In this document: piece by piece, positions 55,988-63,578 of the stretch
Position numbering within the stretch: the stretch's first letter is position 1
How the letters are laid out: every line of letters starts with the position of its first letter
Assembly: GCF_018881635.1 (NCBI RefSeq)
Contig: NZ_JACVPY010000002.1
Coordinates: forward strand, 29,374-93,373
Source of the DNA: Polynucleobacter sp. UB-Piko-W3
GTDB taxonomy: Bacteria > Pseudomonadota > Gammaproteobacteria > Burkholderiales > Burkholderiaceae
Length of the DNA: 64,000 nt
Direction of reading: 5' to 3'
Position numbers and translations under genes: made by a program
Notes under the pieces: model-generated
Told to the model about the DNA's origin: nothing
The model's input: only the letters and a program-made list of their open reading frames with translations
The model's database searches: none

Positions 55988-56260
55988 ATGGCGTTTGGAA
56001 AGAAACCCGATTTCAAAAAGAAACCAGCTCAGAACCCATTGTTCAAGCGTAAGCGTTATTGCCGTTTCACAGTTGGTGGCGTTGAGCAAATCGACTACAA
56101 AGATGTAGATACATTGAAGGACTTCATTGGCGAGAATGCCAAGATCACTCCTGCTCGTTTGACAGGCACAAAAGCAAAATATCAGCGTCAATTAGACACT
56201 GCTATTAAGCGTGCTCGTTTCTTGGCTTTATTGCCATTCTCCGATCAACATAAGAAATAA
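55988..56260 (+). CDS. rpsR: 30S ribosomal protein S18
   Basis: A 90-residue bS18 with [19 protein letters not shown] and the [16 protein letters not shown] motif, ending [12 protein letters not shown]. It starts 13 bp after priB with AGAGGAAA before the ATG. It binds next to S6 on the 30S platform. Confidence 0.97.
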   Translation: MAFGKKPDFKKKPAQNPLFKRKRYCRFTVGGVEQIDYKDVDTLKDFIGENAKITPARLTGTKAKYQRQLDTAIKRARFLALLPFSDQHKK

Positions 56261-56273
56261 TTGGGAGCCCTCA

Positions 56274-56726
56274 ATGCAAATCATTCTTTTAGAAAAAGTA
56301 ACAAACCTGGGCAACCTCGGTGACGTAGTTCGCGTTAAAGACGGTTTCGCTCGTAACTTCTTAATCCCGCAACGTAAAGCCCGTCGCGCTACTGAGGCAG
56401 CTATTGCTGACTTTGCAGTTCGTCGTGCTGAGTTGGAAAAACTAGCTGCTGAGAAATTGGCTGCAGCACAAGCAGTTGGCACAAAGCTCAAAGACTTGGT
56501 TCTTGAAATCGGTCAAAAAGCAGGTGTTGATGGTCGTTTGTTTGGTTCTGTAACCAATCATGACATCGCTGATGGCTTGAAAGCTAAAGGATTTACGATT
56601 GAGAAGTCTTCAATTCGCATGCCTACTGGCCCGTTGAAAATGGTTGGCGATCACCCTGTAGCGGTTGCTGTTCATACCGATGTAGTGGCTGATATCACCA
56701 TTCGTGTAGTTGGCGAGCAAGCTTAG
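56274..56726 (+). CDS. rplI: 50S ribosomal protein L9
   Basis: A 150-residue bL9 beginning [19 protein letters not shown], with the FARNFLIPQ loop, a long connecting helix rich in Ala/Glu (about 45-75) and a C-terminal domain with [14 protein letters not shown] chose ATG 56274 behind GGGAG; the open frame upstream to 56211 overlaps rpsR. Confidence 0.97.
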   Translation: MQIILLEKVTNLGNLGDVVRVKDGFARNFLIPQRKARRATEAAIADFAVRRAELEKLAAEKLAAAQAVGTKLKDLVLEIGQKAGVDGRLFGSVTNHDIADGLKAKGFTIEKSSIRMPTGPLKMVGDHPVAVAVHTDVVADITIRVVGEQA

Positions 56727-56763
56727 GTTTTAAGTCTAAGGTTCTCGGAACTTCGCTAGCCTC

Positions 56764-58203
56764 ATGGCTGAATCCCGTTCACGTTCCGTTACGCTGAATC
56801 CCGGCATGGCGGGCTCTGGGGATGCAGTTGTGCAGGCCTTAAAAGTCCCACCGCATTCTGTAGAAGCCGAGCAATCATTGCTCGGCGGTCTACTGATCGA
56901 TAACACTGCCTGGGATCGCCTGGGCGGCGTATTAAGTGATAAAGATTTCTACCGCCCTGAACACGCGCTGATCTATAAGGTCATTACCCGTTTAGTGGGT
57001 GACAACCATCCTGCTGACGTCATCACTGTTCATGACGCCATTAAATCCGAGCAGGGTGGCGATCTTGTCAGTGTCGATTACCTCAATTCTCTAGCGCAAA
57101 ATACCCCTAGCTCTGCGAATATTAAAGGCTATGCCGATATTGTTCGTGATCGCAGTATTCTGCGTCGCTTAATTGAAGTCTCAGACAGCATTGTCAATTC
57201 CGCCTTTGTTCCTGAAGGCCGCTCTGTGAGAACGCTTCTAGATGAAGCTGAGTCTCGTATCTTGCAAATTGGTGAAGAAGGAAGCCGCAAAGCCGATTAT
57301 CTTGAGATTGAGCCACTTCTGCGCTCTGTCGTTGCCCGTATTGATGAGCTCTATAACCGTCAAGGTGGTAGCGACATTACTGGCATTGCTACAGGCTTTA
57401 TTGATTTAGACAAGCAAACAAGTGGTCTACAAAAAGGCGACCTAGTGATTGTGGCTGGAAGACCTTCAATGGGTAAAACAGCGCTTGCACTGAATATTGC
57501 AGAGAACGTTGCACTTTCTGAAGGTTTGCCAGTCGTGATTTTTTCGATGGAGATGTCTGGTGAGCAATTGGCATCACGTTTGCTCGGCTCAGTAGGGCGC
57601 GTCGATCAAAGTCGTATGCGTACTGGTAAGTTACAAGATGATGAATGGCCACGTGTGACCGATGCCATTGCTCGTTTAAGTAATACCCAAATTTTGATTG
57701 ATGAGACTGGTGCTTTATCAAGTCTTGAATTACGCGCAAGAGCACGTCGGATTGCCAGAAATTTTGGCGGTACTCTTGGCTTAGTGGTGATTGACTATCT
57801 GCAGCTGATGAGTGGTTCTGGTTCAGAGAACCGTGCAACTGAGATTTCTGAAATCTCACGCTCTCTCAAATCACTTGCAAAAGAATTACAGTGCCCGGTA
57901 GTGGCACTCTCTCAGTTAAATCGTGGCTTGGAGCAGCGCCCCAATAAGCGCCCCATCATGTCTGACTTGCGTGAGTCAGGTGCGATCGAGCAAGATGCAG
58001 ACGTGATTATGTTTATTTATCGTGATGAGGTATATCACCCTGATACCACCACCGATAAAGGCATGGCTGAGATCATTATCGGTAAGCAACGTAATGGTCC
58101 GATTGGTACAGTCAGATTAAGTTGGCAAGGCCAGTATACCAAGTTTGATAACTTGGCGATGGGTTCGGTTGGATACTCTTCTGGTGGTTACGAACCGTTC
58201 TAA
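56764..58203 (+). CDS. dnaB: Replicative DNA helicase DnaB
   Basis: DnaB is the hexameric helicase at the fork. The 479-residue protein has an N-terminal domain with the PHSVEAEQSLLGGLLID motif, Walker A AGRPSMGKTALAL near residue 238, the DEAD-like IDYLQLMSG segment near 343, and the arginine finger region SDLRESGAIEQDADVIMF. It is the last gene of the ribosomal-protein operon, ended by a terminator. Confidence 0.97.
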   Translation: MAESRSRSVTLNPGMAGSGDAVVQALKVPPHSVEAEQSLLGGLLIDNTAWDRLGGVLSDKDFYRPEHALIYKVITRLVGDNHPADVITVHDAIKSEQGGDLVSVDYLNSLAQNTPSSANIKGYADIVRDRSILRRLIEVSDSIVNSAFVPEGRSVRTLLDEAESRILQIGEEGSRKADYLEIEPLLRSVVARIDELYNRQGGSDITGIATGFIDLDKQTSGLQKGDLVIVAGRPSMGKTALALNIAENVALSEGLPVVIFSMEMSGEQLASRLLGSVGRVDQSRMRTGKLQDDEWPRVTDAIARLSNTQILIDETGALSSLELRARARRIARNFGGTLGLVVIDYLQLMSGSGSENRATEISEISRSLKSLAKELQCPVVALSQLNRGLEQRPNKRPIMSDLRESGAIEQDADVIMFIYRDEVYHPDTTTDKGMAEIIIGKQRNGPIGTVRLSWQGQYTKFDNLAMGSVGYSSGGYEPF

Positions 58204-58228
58204 AAATAAAGAGCAAAATCAATCAATC

Positions 58229-58255
58229 AAAAGCCTCGCAATGCGAGGCTTTTTT
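58229..58255. terminator. Terminator after dnaB
   Basis: Stem AAAAGCCTCGCA (58229-58240) with TGCGAGGCTTTT (58242-58253), and more T after. It lies between the convergent dnaB and PsiF-like genes. Confidence 0.88.
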
Positions 58256-58281
58256 ACTGAGGTGAAGCAAGTTTCAAAATC

Positions 58282-58545
58282 TTATTTTTCACCTTCACAC
58301 TTCTTAATTGAAGCTGCTTTTGCTGCGCCATAGAGCGGCTTACCATCTTTGCTTACGGCTTTAGCTTCGCAATCATTGGGTTTGGCATCACCCATACATT
58401 TCTTGATAGAAGCTTCTTTAGCAGCCCCATAAATTGGCTTACCATCTTTACTCACTGCCTTAGCTTCGCACTCTGCCTGAGAAAATGCAAATGCTGGAGT
58501 TGTAAGGCTCAGGACAAGACCAAAAGCAATAATCAATTTTTTCAT
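58282..58545 (-). CDS. Secreted protein with two PsiF-like repeats
   Basis: An 87-residue exported protein with a signal peptide (residues 1-20, AFA cleavage) and two close copies of a 30-residue unit: CEAKAVSKDGKPIYGAAK and CEAKAVSKDGKPLYGAAK, each ending IKKC. The spacing of cysteines, lysines and the G-AAK block resembles the PsiF repeat of phosphate-starvation proteins, which is only a resemblance. Each repeat has two cysteines, one at each end, suggesting a disulfide loop. AGAGAG precedes the ATG. The role is unknown. Confidence 0.7.
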   Translation of the reverse strand: MKKLIIAFGLVLSLTTPAFAFSQAECEAKAVSKDGKPIYGAAKEASIKKCMGDAKPNDCEAKAVSKDGKPLYGAAKAASIKKCEGEK

Positions 58546-58657
58546 GTGGTTCTCTCTTAGATAAACGTTTTATTAAAAGACATCTTAATATACACTTTAA
58601 TTAAATCTAAGCTCTTTGTGAATATAGGGCAAATGCTATGTGCTGCAAGGCGAAGAT

Positions 58658-59182
58658 CTATTTAATCCTTCTTGCCTCAGTAAATTTAGCAGCCCAATAG
58701 GGCGATGTAATGTAATCAAGTCGCACGGTTCCACCTGCGCTCGGGGCGTGTACAAAACGCCCCTGTCCCACATAGATTCCGGCGTGTGAATATTTTTCTC
58801 CAGTGGTATTAAAGAACACTAAGTCGCCTGGGGCAGGGGGTTGACCATCAATACTCTTACCTTGACTGCTCATCAGTTGAATAGTCCGAGGCAGCTTAAT
58901 ACCCGCTGCTTTGTTATACACATAGACGATCAGTCCACTGCAATCAAATCCGCCTCTGGGAGTATTGCCGCCAAATCGATAAGGCACATCTACCAAACCA
59001 ACAGCTGCAATTGAAATATCTTCGGTACCTACGCTGGTATCTTGCTTAAATTGTGCAACTTTAGACGCGCTGGATTTAGTGCCAAAGGTGCTGCACCCGC
59101 TGGTTGCTAGGATGCAAATAAAAATGCCGCACCCCGTTAGAGTGCGGCATGAGCGAGATTGATTAGAGAGCGTCAGCCGCAT
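58658..59182 (-). CDS. NlpC/P60 (C40) cell-wall peptidase, lipoprotein-like
   Basis: A peptidoglycan endopeptidase of the NlpC/P60 family: catalytic cysteine in GGFDCSGLIVYVY near residue 88, histidine in YSHAGIYVG near 132 and the FVHAPSAGGTV strand with the third residue. The N-terminus, from ATG 59182, has a hydrophobic stretch and a cysteine in ATSGCS that resembles a weak lipobox. The ATG lies 20 bases inside the phoH gene. A terminator hairpin at 59116-59150 is inside the first codons, so the start is uncertain; a start after the hairpin is also possible. Confidence 0.78.
   Translation of the reverse strand: MRLTLSNQSRSCRTLTGCGIFICILATSGCSTFGTKSSASKVAQFKQDTSVGTEDISIAAVGLVDVPYRFGGNTPRGGFDCSGLIVYVYNKAAGIKLPRTIQLMSSQGKSIDGQPPAPGDLVFFNTTGEKYSHAGIYVGQGRFVHAPSAGGTVRLDYITSPYWAAKFTEARRIK
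59116..59150 (-). terminator. Terminator hairpin inside the NlpC/P60 reading frame
   Basis: On the minus strand, a 9-bp stem ATGCCGCAC / GTGCGGCAT with a nine-base loop is followed by TTTTATTT. It is 13 bases after the phoH stop and ends phoH transcription, but overlaps codons 11-23 of the NlpC/P60 frame as called. Confidence 0.75.
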
Positions 59183-60809
59183 GATCCGCAAGACGTGAGC
59201 GTTCACCACGCGCAAGAGTGATGTGGCCACCATGACGCCAACCCTTGAAACGATCAACTACATAAGTTAGACCGGATGAGCCTTCTGTTAGGTAGGGTGT
59301 ATCAATCTGCGCAATATTGCCTAGGCAAATAATTTTGGTTCCAGGACCTGCACGGGTTACCAGAGTTTTCATTTGCTTAGGCGTTAAATTCTGAGCCTCA
59401 TCAATGATCACATACTTGCTAACGAAAGTTCTACCGCGCATAAAGTTCATACTCTTTACCTTAATACGTGAGCGGATGAGCTCTTGGGTTGCAGCGCGAC
59501 CCCATTCACCAGCATCATCATTACGCTGTAAGACTTCAAGGTTGTCATCAAAGGCACCCATCCAGGGCTGCATTTTTTCTTCTTCAGTTCCCGGCAGAAA
59601 GCCAATATCTTCACCAACAGGAACGGTAGCGCGAGTAATAATGATTTCGTTATAGCGCTTGCTATCCAATACTTGCTCAAGTCCAGCAGCTAAGGCCAGC
59701 AGAGTTTTTCCAGTACCAGCTTGACCTAGTAGAGTCACAAAGTCGATATCGGGGTTCATCAGTAAGTTCATAGCGAAGTTTTGCTCGCGATTTCGAGCAG
59801 TCACGCCCCATACATTATTTTTCTGATGGGAGAAATCTCTGAGGGTTTGCAAAAGCGCAGTTTTGCCATTGATTTCTCTGACGTGGGCGTAGAAAGGCGT
59901 TGATCCGTCAGGATTTTCTTGATAAACAAATTGATTGACTAACATGCTGGTTACGGCAGGACCAGTCACTTTATAAAACATCGTGCCAGACTTAGGATCA
60001 GACCAGCTTTCCATATCTTTGCCATGCTTTGGCCAGAAATCGGCTGATAGAGCCATGATCCCGGAATACATCAAATCGCGATCTTCTAAAACCTGGTCAT
60101 TGAAATAATCTTCAGCAGGTAAACCCAGCGCACGCGCTTTGATGCGCATATTGATATCTTTAGATACCAACACGACTTCTTGGCCATTACGAGCTTTTTG
60201 TAACTCGCTCACTACTGCCAAAATCATGTTGTCGCCTTTACCCTCTGGCAATCCTTCAGGTAATGCTTGAGTAGATAGCTTGGTTTGGAAAAAGAGACGG
60301 CCTGAAACATCCTGATTGCCAAGCTTGTTTAAAGGGATCCCTTCATCTAATGTGCCGCTAGTACCTGCAACGAGCTGATCTAAGGATCTGCTAACCATAC
60401 GGGCATTGCGGGCTACTTCTGTCATGCCTTTCTTGTGGTTATCTAATTCCTCGAGGGTGGTCATCGGTAAGAAAAGATCGTGTTCTGAGAAGCGGAACAA
60501 AGAACTAGGATCATGCATTAATACGTTGGTATCTAAAACGAATAGGCTTGGCGGCCCAGTGCGGATGACCCGTTTAGGTTTTGCAGGGACTGCTACTTTG
60601 TTCTCATGATGAGAGGGTGCATGGTCTGCTTTGATTTTCTCGAGAGCTAGTTCTGCTGCAGATAAATCTTCTGCTGCATCATTAGCCCAATGGGAAGTTT
60701 CCATCACCACTGGTTTTGCTGGTGCAGGACGTTTATTTAAATCTGGTGTGTCCTTGCGAGTCAGTTTGACTTGATCAGCAATTTGAGTTGGGATGGGTGG
60801 CAGTGGCAT
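59163..60809 (-). CDS. PhoH-family ATPase with N-terminal PIN domain (PhoH2 type)
   Basis: A 548-residue fusion of a PIN ribonuclease domain (about 67-210, LFVLDTNVLMHDPSS with the catalytic aspartate) and a PhoH ATPase domain (about 300-548) with Walker A GQAGTGKTLLALAAG near 367 and Walker B VIIDEAQNLTPKQMK near 465. PhoH2-type proteins unwind and cut RNA. This layout is the common bacterial YlaK type. TAGGAGAG is before the ATG. Two terminator-like hairpins lie upstream. It overlaps the NlpC/P60 gene by 20 bases. Confidence 0.92.
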   Translation of the reverse strand: MPLPPIPTQIADQVKLTRKDTPDLNKRPAPAKPVVMETSHWANDAAEDLSAAELALEKIKADHAPSHHENKVAVPAKPKRVIRTGPPSLFVLDTNVLMHDPSSLFRFSEHDLFLPMTTLEELDNHKKGMTEVARNARMVSRSLDQLVAGTSGTLDEGIPLNKLGNQDVSGRLFFQTKLSTQALPEGLPEGKGDNMILAVVSELQKARNGQEVVLVSKDINMRIKARALGLPAEDYFNDQVLEDRDLMYSGIMALSADFWPKHGKDMESWSDPKSGTMFYKVTGPAVTSMLVNQFVYQENPDGSTPFYAHVREINGKTALLQTLRDFSHQKNNVWGVTARNREQNFAMNLLMNPDIDFVTLLGQAGTGKTLLALAAGLEQVLDSKRYNEIIITRATVPVGEDIGFLPGTEEEKMQPWMGAFDDNLEVLQRNDDAGEWGRAATQELIRSRIKVKSMNFMRGRTFVSKYVIIDEAQNLTPKQMKTLVTRAGPGTKIICLGNIAQIDTPYLTEGSSGLTYVVDRFKGWRHGGHITLARGERSRLADHAADAL

Positions 60810-60821
60810 GCAGACTCTCCT

Positions 60822-60856
60822 AAAAGAAAAAACCGCTAAGCGATTTGCTATAGCGG
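60822..60856 (-). terminator. Terminator-like hairpin directly upstream of phoH
   Basis: On the minus strand CCGCTA ... TAGCGG with an inner AGC/GCT pair is followed by TTTTTTCTTTT, 13-20 bases before the phoH start codon. It would stop transcription reaching phoH from upstream, unless it acts as an attenuator. Confidence 0.7.
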
Positions 60857-60885
60857 CTTGTTACGAAACTCATTGCAGCGAGGTT

Positions 60886-60913
60886 AAAAAAACGGAGGGG
60901 GTTGATCCCCGAA
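60886..60913 (-). terminator. Weak terminator-like hairpin in the bcp-phoH gap
   Basis: On the minus strand GGGG-ATCAA-CCCC is followed, four bases later, by TTTTTTT. It may end bcp transcription. The four-base gap before the T-run weakens the call. Confidence 0.35.
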
Positions 60914-61043
60914 CCTGTTCTGAAATATTCAGGTTGCTGATTCAAACGGATTGTCAGACTTTCCCGTCGTTTGCGGTGCATATGAATCACTTTACCCCAA
61001 ATTTTGGGGTTTGCAAGCACCTCAGAACAAATTGTTGTAAAAA

Positions 61044-61511
61044 TTATTTAGTGGCTTGGGCTGCCTGTAATACCTCTGTCACATGGCCTGGAACTTTAAG
61101 GCCGCGCCATTCTTTGACGAGCTTACCGGAGGAGTCAAATAGGAAGGTGCTGCGCTCAACCCCGCGGACTTGCTTGCCGTACATATTCTTCATTTTCATG
61201 ACACCAAAGATTTGGCACAGCTTTTCTTCGGTATCGGCAACGAGCTCAAAAGGGAGACCTAATTTGCTGCGAAAGTTATCGTGGGATTTCAGGCTATCTC
61301 GAGAGACACCTACTACCAAGGTATTGGCTTTGGTGAAGGCATTAATATGATCACGAAATTCACCAGACTCTGCTGTGCAGCCAGGCGTCATATCTTTTGG
61401 GTAAAAGTAGAGAACCAATTTTTTACCCGTGGCTGAGGATGGTGAGAAGGTCAGTCCCGAAGTTGCTGGAATAGCGCACTGAGGAATAGATTGACCGAGA
61501 GCTACTGTCAT
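61044..61511 (-). CDS. bcp: Peroxiredoxin, BCP/PrxQ type
   Basis: A 155-residue thiol peroxidase that reduces hydroperoxides. The peroxidatic Cys45 is in DMTPGCTAESGEF, and the arginine in the RGVERSTFLFD block near 115 completes the active site. The resolving cysteine that follows five residues after in E. coli BCP is glycine here, so it would be a one-cysteine or differently resolved type; other cysteines are at about 12 and 99. It is 33 bp downstream of the arnD-like gene. Confidence 0.9.
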   Translation of the reverse strand: MTVALGQSIPQCAIPATSGLTFSPSSATGKKLVLYFYPKDMTPGCTAESGEFRDHINAFTKANTLVVGVSRDSLKSHDNFRSKLGLPFELVADTEEKLCQIFGVMKMKNMYGKQVRGVERSTFLFDSSGKLVKEWRGLKVPGHVTEVLQAAQATK

Positions 61512-61544
61512 GATGATCCTTTGTTATTTGTTGCTAAGTGTTAT

Positions 61545-62465
61545 TTATGAAGCATTCTGAATAATCAGTTCACCGCTGCGGTGGGGTATTTCCCCCCATG
61601 TTAACGGCAGTATGGCTATTTTATCGAGTTGTTTGGTGGCATCCCAGGATTTATGAAGTTCACCCATAGTTACTAGCTCATGGCCTTGATTTAGCCATCC
61701 TGCCAAAAGCTGCTCAAAGGCTGGGAGTAGCTTTTGTCCCTCAAGTTCAGCATGCAGAGTAAAGACTTGATCATTGGGGTTGCTTTGGGTGATTTCTAAG
61801 AGTTTTTTGACTGCACCGAACTCATCTGCACCATCAATACCAATGAGTTCATCAAAGGTTGGTAGGGTAGTTGGATATTGCACGTGCTTGGCTTTGCCTG
61901 AAGGGAGTGCCAGTCGATACGGCATGAGATCGGGCTTAGCTCTGCCATCAGAAGAGTAGCTGATGCCCCATTGATCTAGTTGCTCAAACGCAGCTTCATT
62001 CATTTGCCAACCAGCAGCGCCATAAGTGACCGGCGCATGTCCAAAGATTTCTACAAAACGATCCCAACTTTTTTGCATCATCGCTTTTGTCCACTGCGAA
62101 TCTTGATGACGTACCGCATCTTGCCAGGCAACATGATCCCAAGTATGGATACCAGTTTCATGACCAGCTTGATCGATTGCACGCATCTGTGCAGCTGCTT
62201 TTTTGCCAATATCTGGTCCGGGGATGAGAACCCCATAAAGCAAAGTCTTAATGCCGTAGTGCTCTACAACAGAGGTGCGACTCACTTTCTTCAAAAAGCC
62301 TGGACGAAAGACACGCTTTAAAGCCCAGCCAGTATGGTCGGGGCCTAAGCTAAATAAGAAGGTAGCTTTGAGCCCAAAGCGCTCTAGAGTACGAGCAAGG
62401 TTAGGCACGCCTTCTTTGGTTCCACGTAAGGTATCAACATCAACCTTGAGAGCAATCTTAGCCAT
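61545..62465 (-). CDS. arnD: ArnD-like deformylase (polysaccharide deacetylase family)
   Basis: ArnD removes the formyl group from undecaprenyl-phosphate-Ara4FN, at the outer face of the inner membrane, during lipid A aminoarabinose synthesis. The 306-residue NodB-fold protein has metal-binding aspartates in KVDVDTLRGT, the histidines in GIHTWDHVAW and the VTYGAAGWQMNE loop. It is 20 bp downstream of the ArnA-dehydrogenase gene, a normal arn order. Adding Ara4N reduces binding of cationic peptides. Confidence 0.9.
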   Translation of the reverse strand: MAKIALKVDVDTLRGTKEGVPNLARTLERFGLKATFLFSLGPDHTGWALKRVFRPGFLKKVSRTSVVEHYGIKTLLYGVLIPGPDIGKKAAAQMRAIDQAGHETGIHTWDHVAWQDAVRHQDSQWTKAMMQKSWDRFVEIFGHAPVTYGAAGWQMNEAAFEQLDQWGISYSSDGRAKPDLMPYRLALPSGKAKHVQYPTTLPTFDELIGIDGADEFGAVKKLLEITQSNPNDQVFTLHAELEGQKLLPAFEQLLAGWLNQGHELVTMGELHKSWDATKQLDKIAILPLTWGEIPHRSGELIIQNAS

Positions 62466-62485
62466 GAACCCTTAGATCTATTTAC

Positions 62486-63532
62486 TTATTCTTTATCTAC
62501 TAAAGAGCGAGCTTTTTCTACATCCTGACGATAGGCTTCAAAAATATTCTTGAGCGCATCACTCATCGTGGTAGTTGGCTTCCAGCTGAGTTCACTCATC
62601 GTGTTGTCAATTGCCGGCACTCGGTTTTGAACGTCTTGATAGCCTTCGCCGTAATAAGCTCCAGACGTGGTTTCAACGATCTTCACTGCATTTGCGGTCT
62701 TCGCATACTCAGGAATGCTTCGAGCAATCTCTAGCATTTGATTAGCCAGTTCACGAACGGCGTGATTGTTCTTGGGATTGCCGATGTTGTAGATCTTGCC
62801 GTTGGCAATGCCATCTTTGTTGTCGATGATCTTGATGAGTGCGTCAATACCATCATCAATATAAGTAAAGGCACGTTTTTGAGCGCCACCATCCACTAGA
62901 TTGATAGGTTCACCGCGAACGATGTGACCTAAGAACTGCGTTACTACACGGGATGAACCTTCTTTTGGTGTATAGATGCTATCAAGGCCAGGGCCGATCC
63001 AGTTAAACGGACGGAAGAGAGTAAAGCGCAAACCTTCCATGCCATAACCCCAGATCACGCGGTCCATCAACTGCTTGGAGCAAGCATAGATCCAACGCGG
63101 CTTATTAATGGGACCATAGACCATATTGGATTTAGCAGGATCAAATTCACCATCCTCACACATTCCATAGACTTCAGAGGTGGATGGGAAGACCAAATGC
63201 TTTTTATATTTAACAGCAGAGCGCACGATTGGAAGATTGGCTTCAAAGTCGAGCTCAAATACTTTCAGTGGCTGTTGCACATAAGTGGCTGGAGTGGCGA
63301 TTGCAACCAAGGGCAGGATGACATCACACTTACGAATGTGATACTCGACCCATTCTTTATTAATGGTGATATCGCCTTCAAAAAAGTGCATGCGAGGATG
63401 ATTAATCAAATCACCTAGGCGATCATTCTGCATATCCATGCCATAGACATCCCAATTAGTTGTCTCCAGAATGCGCTTGGAAAGGTGGTGACCGATAAAG
63501 CCGTTAACACCAAGAATGAGTACTTTTTTCAT
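62486..63532 (-). CDS. UDP-glucuronate decarboxylase (ArnA C-terminal domain homolog)
   Basis: A 348-residue NAD-dependent extended SDR that turns UDP-glucuronic acid into UDP-4-keto-pentose. The cofactor motif is LGVNGFIGHHL, the catalytic serine is in STSEVYGMCEDGEFDP and the tyrosine/lysine in RWIYACSKQ. RPFNWIGPGLD and VDGGAQKRAFTYIDDG are ArnA-specific. In E. coli this activity is the C-terminal half of ArnA; here it is a separate gene next to the formyltransferase. Confidence 0.92.
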   Translation of the reverse strand: MKKVLILGVNGFIGHHLSKRILETTNWDVYGMDMQNDRLGDLINHPRMHFFEGDITINKEWVEYHIRKCDVILPLVAIATPATYVQQPLKVFELDFEANLPIVRSAVKYKKHLVFPSTSEVYGMCEDGEFDPAKSNMVYGPINKPRWIYACSKQLMDRVIWGYGMEGLRFTLFRPFNWIGPGLDSIYTPKEGSSRVVTQFLGHIVRGEPINLVDGGAQKRAFTYIDDGIDALIKIIDNKDGIANGKIYNIGNPKNNHAVRELANQMLEIARSIPEYAKTANAVKIVETTSGAYYGEGYQDVQNRVPAIDNTMSELSWKPTTTMSDALKNIFEAYRQDVEKARSLVDKE

Positions 63533-63578
63533 TTTTACTGCCTCGTTTAATCTAATTTGTGTTTGCTAAATACAGGGT

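Larger units (their letters stand above)
60810..61043. other. Intergenic leader with terminator-like hairpins between bcp and phoH
   Basis: This 234-bp gap holds no convincing gene. On the minus strand it contains the 17-bp palindrome ACCCCAAA-A-TTTGGGGT (60994-61010), a GGGG...CCCC hairpin followed by TTTTTTT and a strong hairpin just before phoH. A frame at 60820-61020 (66 residues, K/R-rich) has no good start signal. Confidence 0.5.

Noticed and set aside
60820..61020. 66-residue basic frame in the bcp-phoH gap
   Set aside because: It has no recognisable start signal and runs across terminator-like hairpins.
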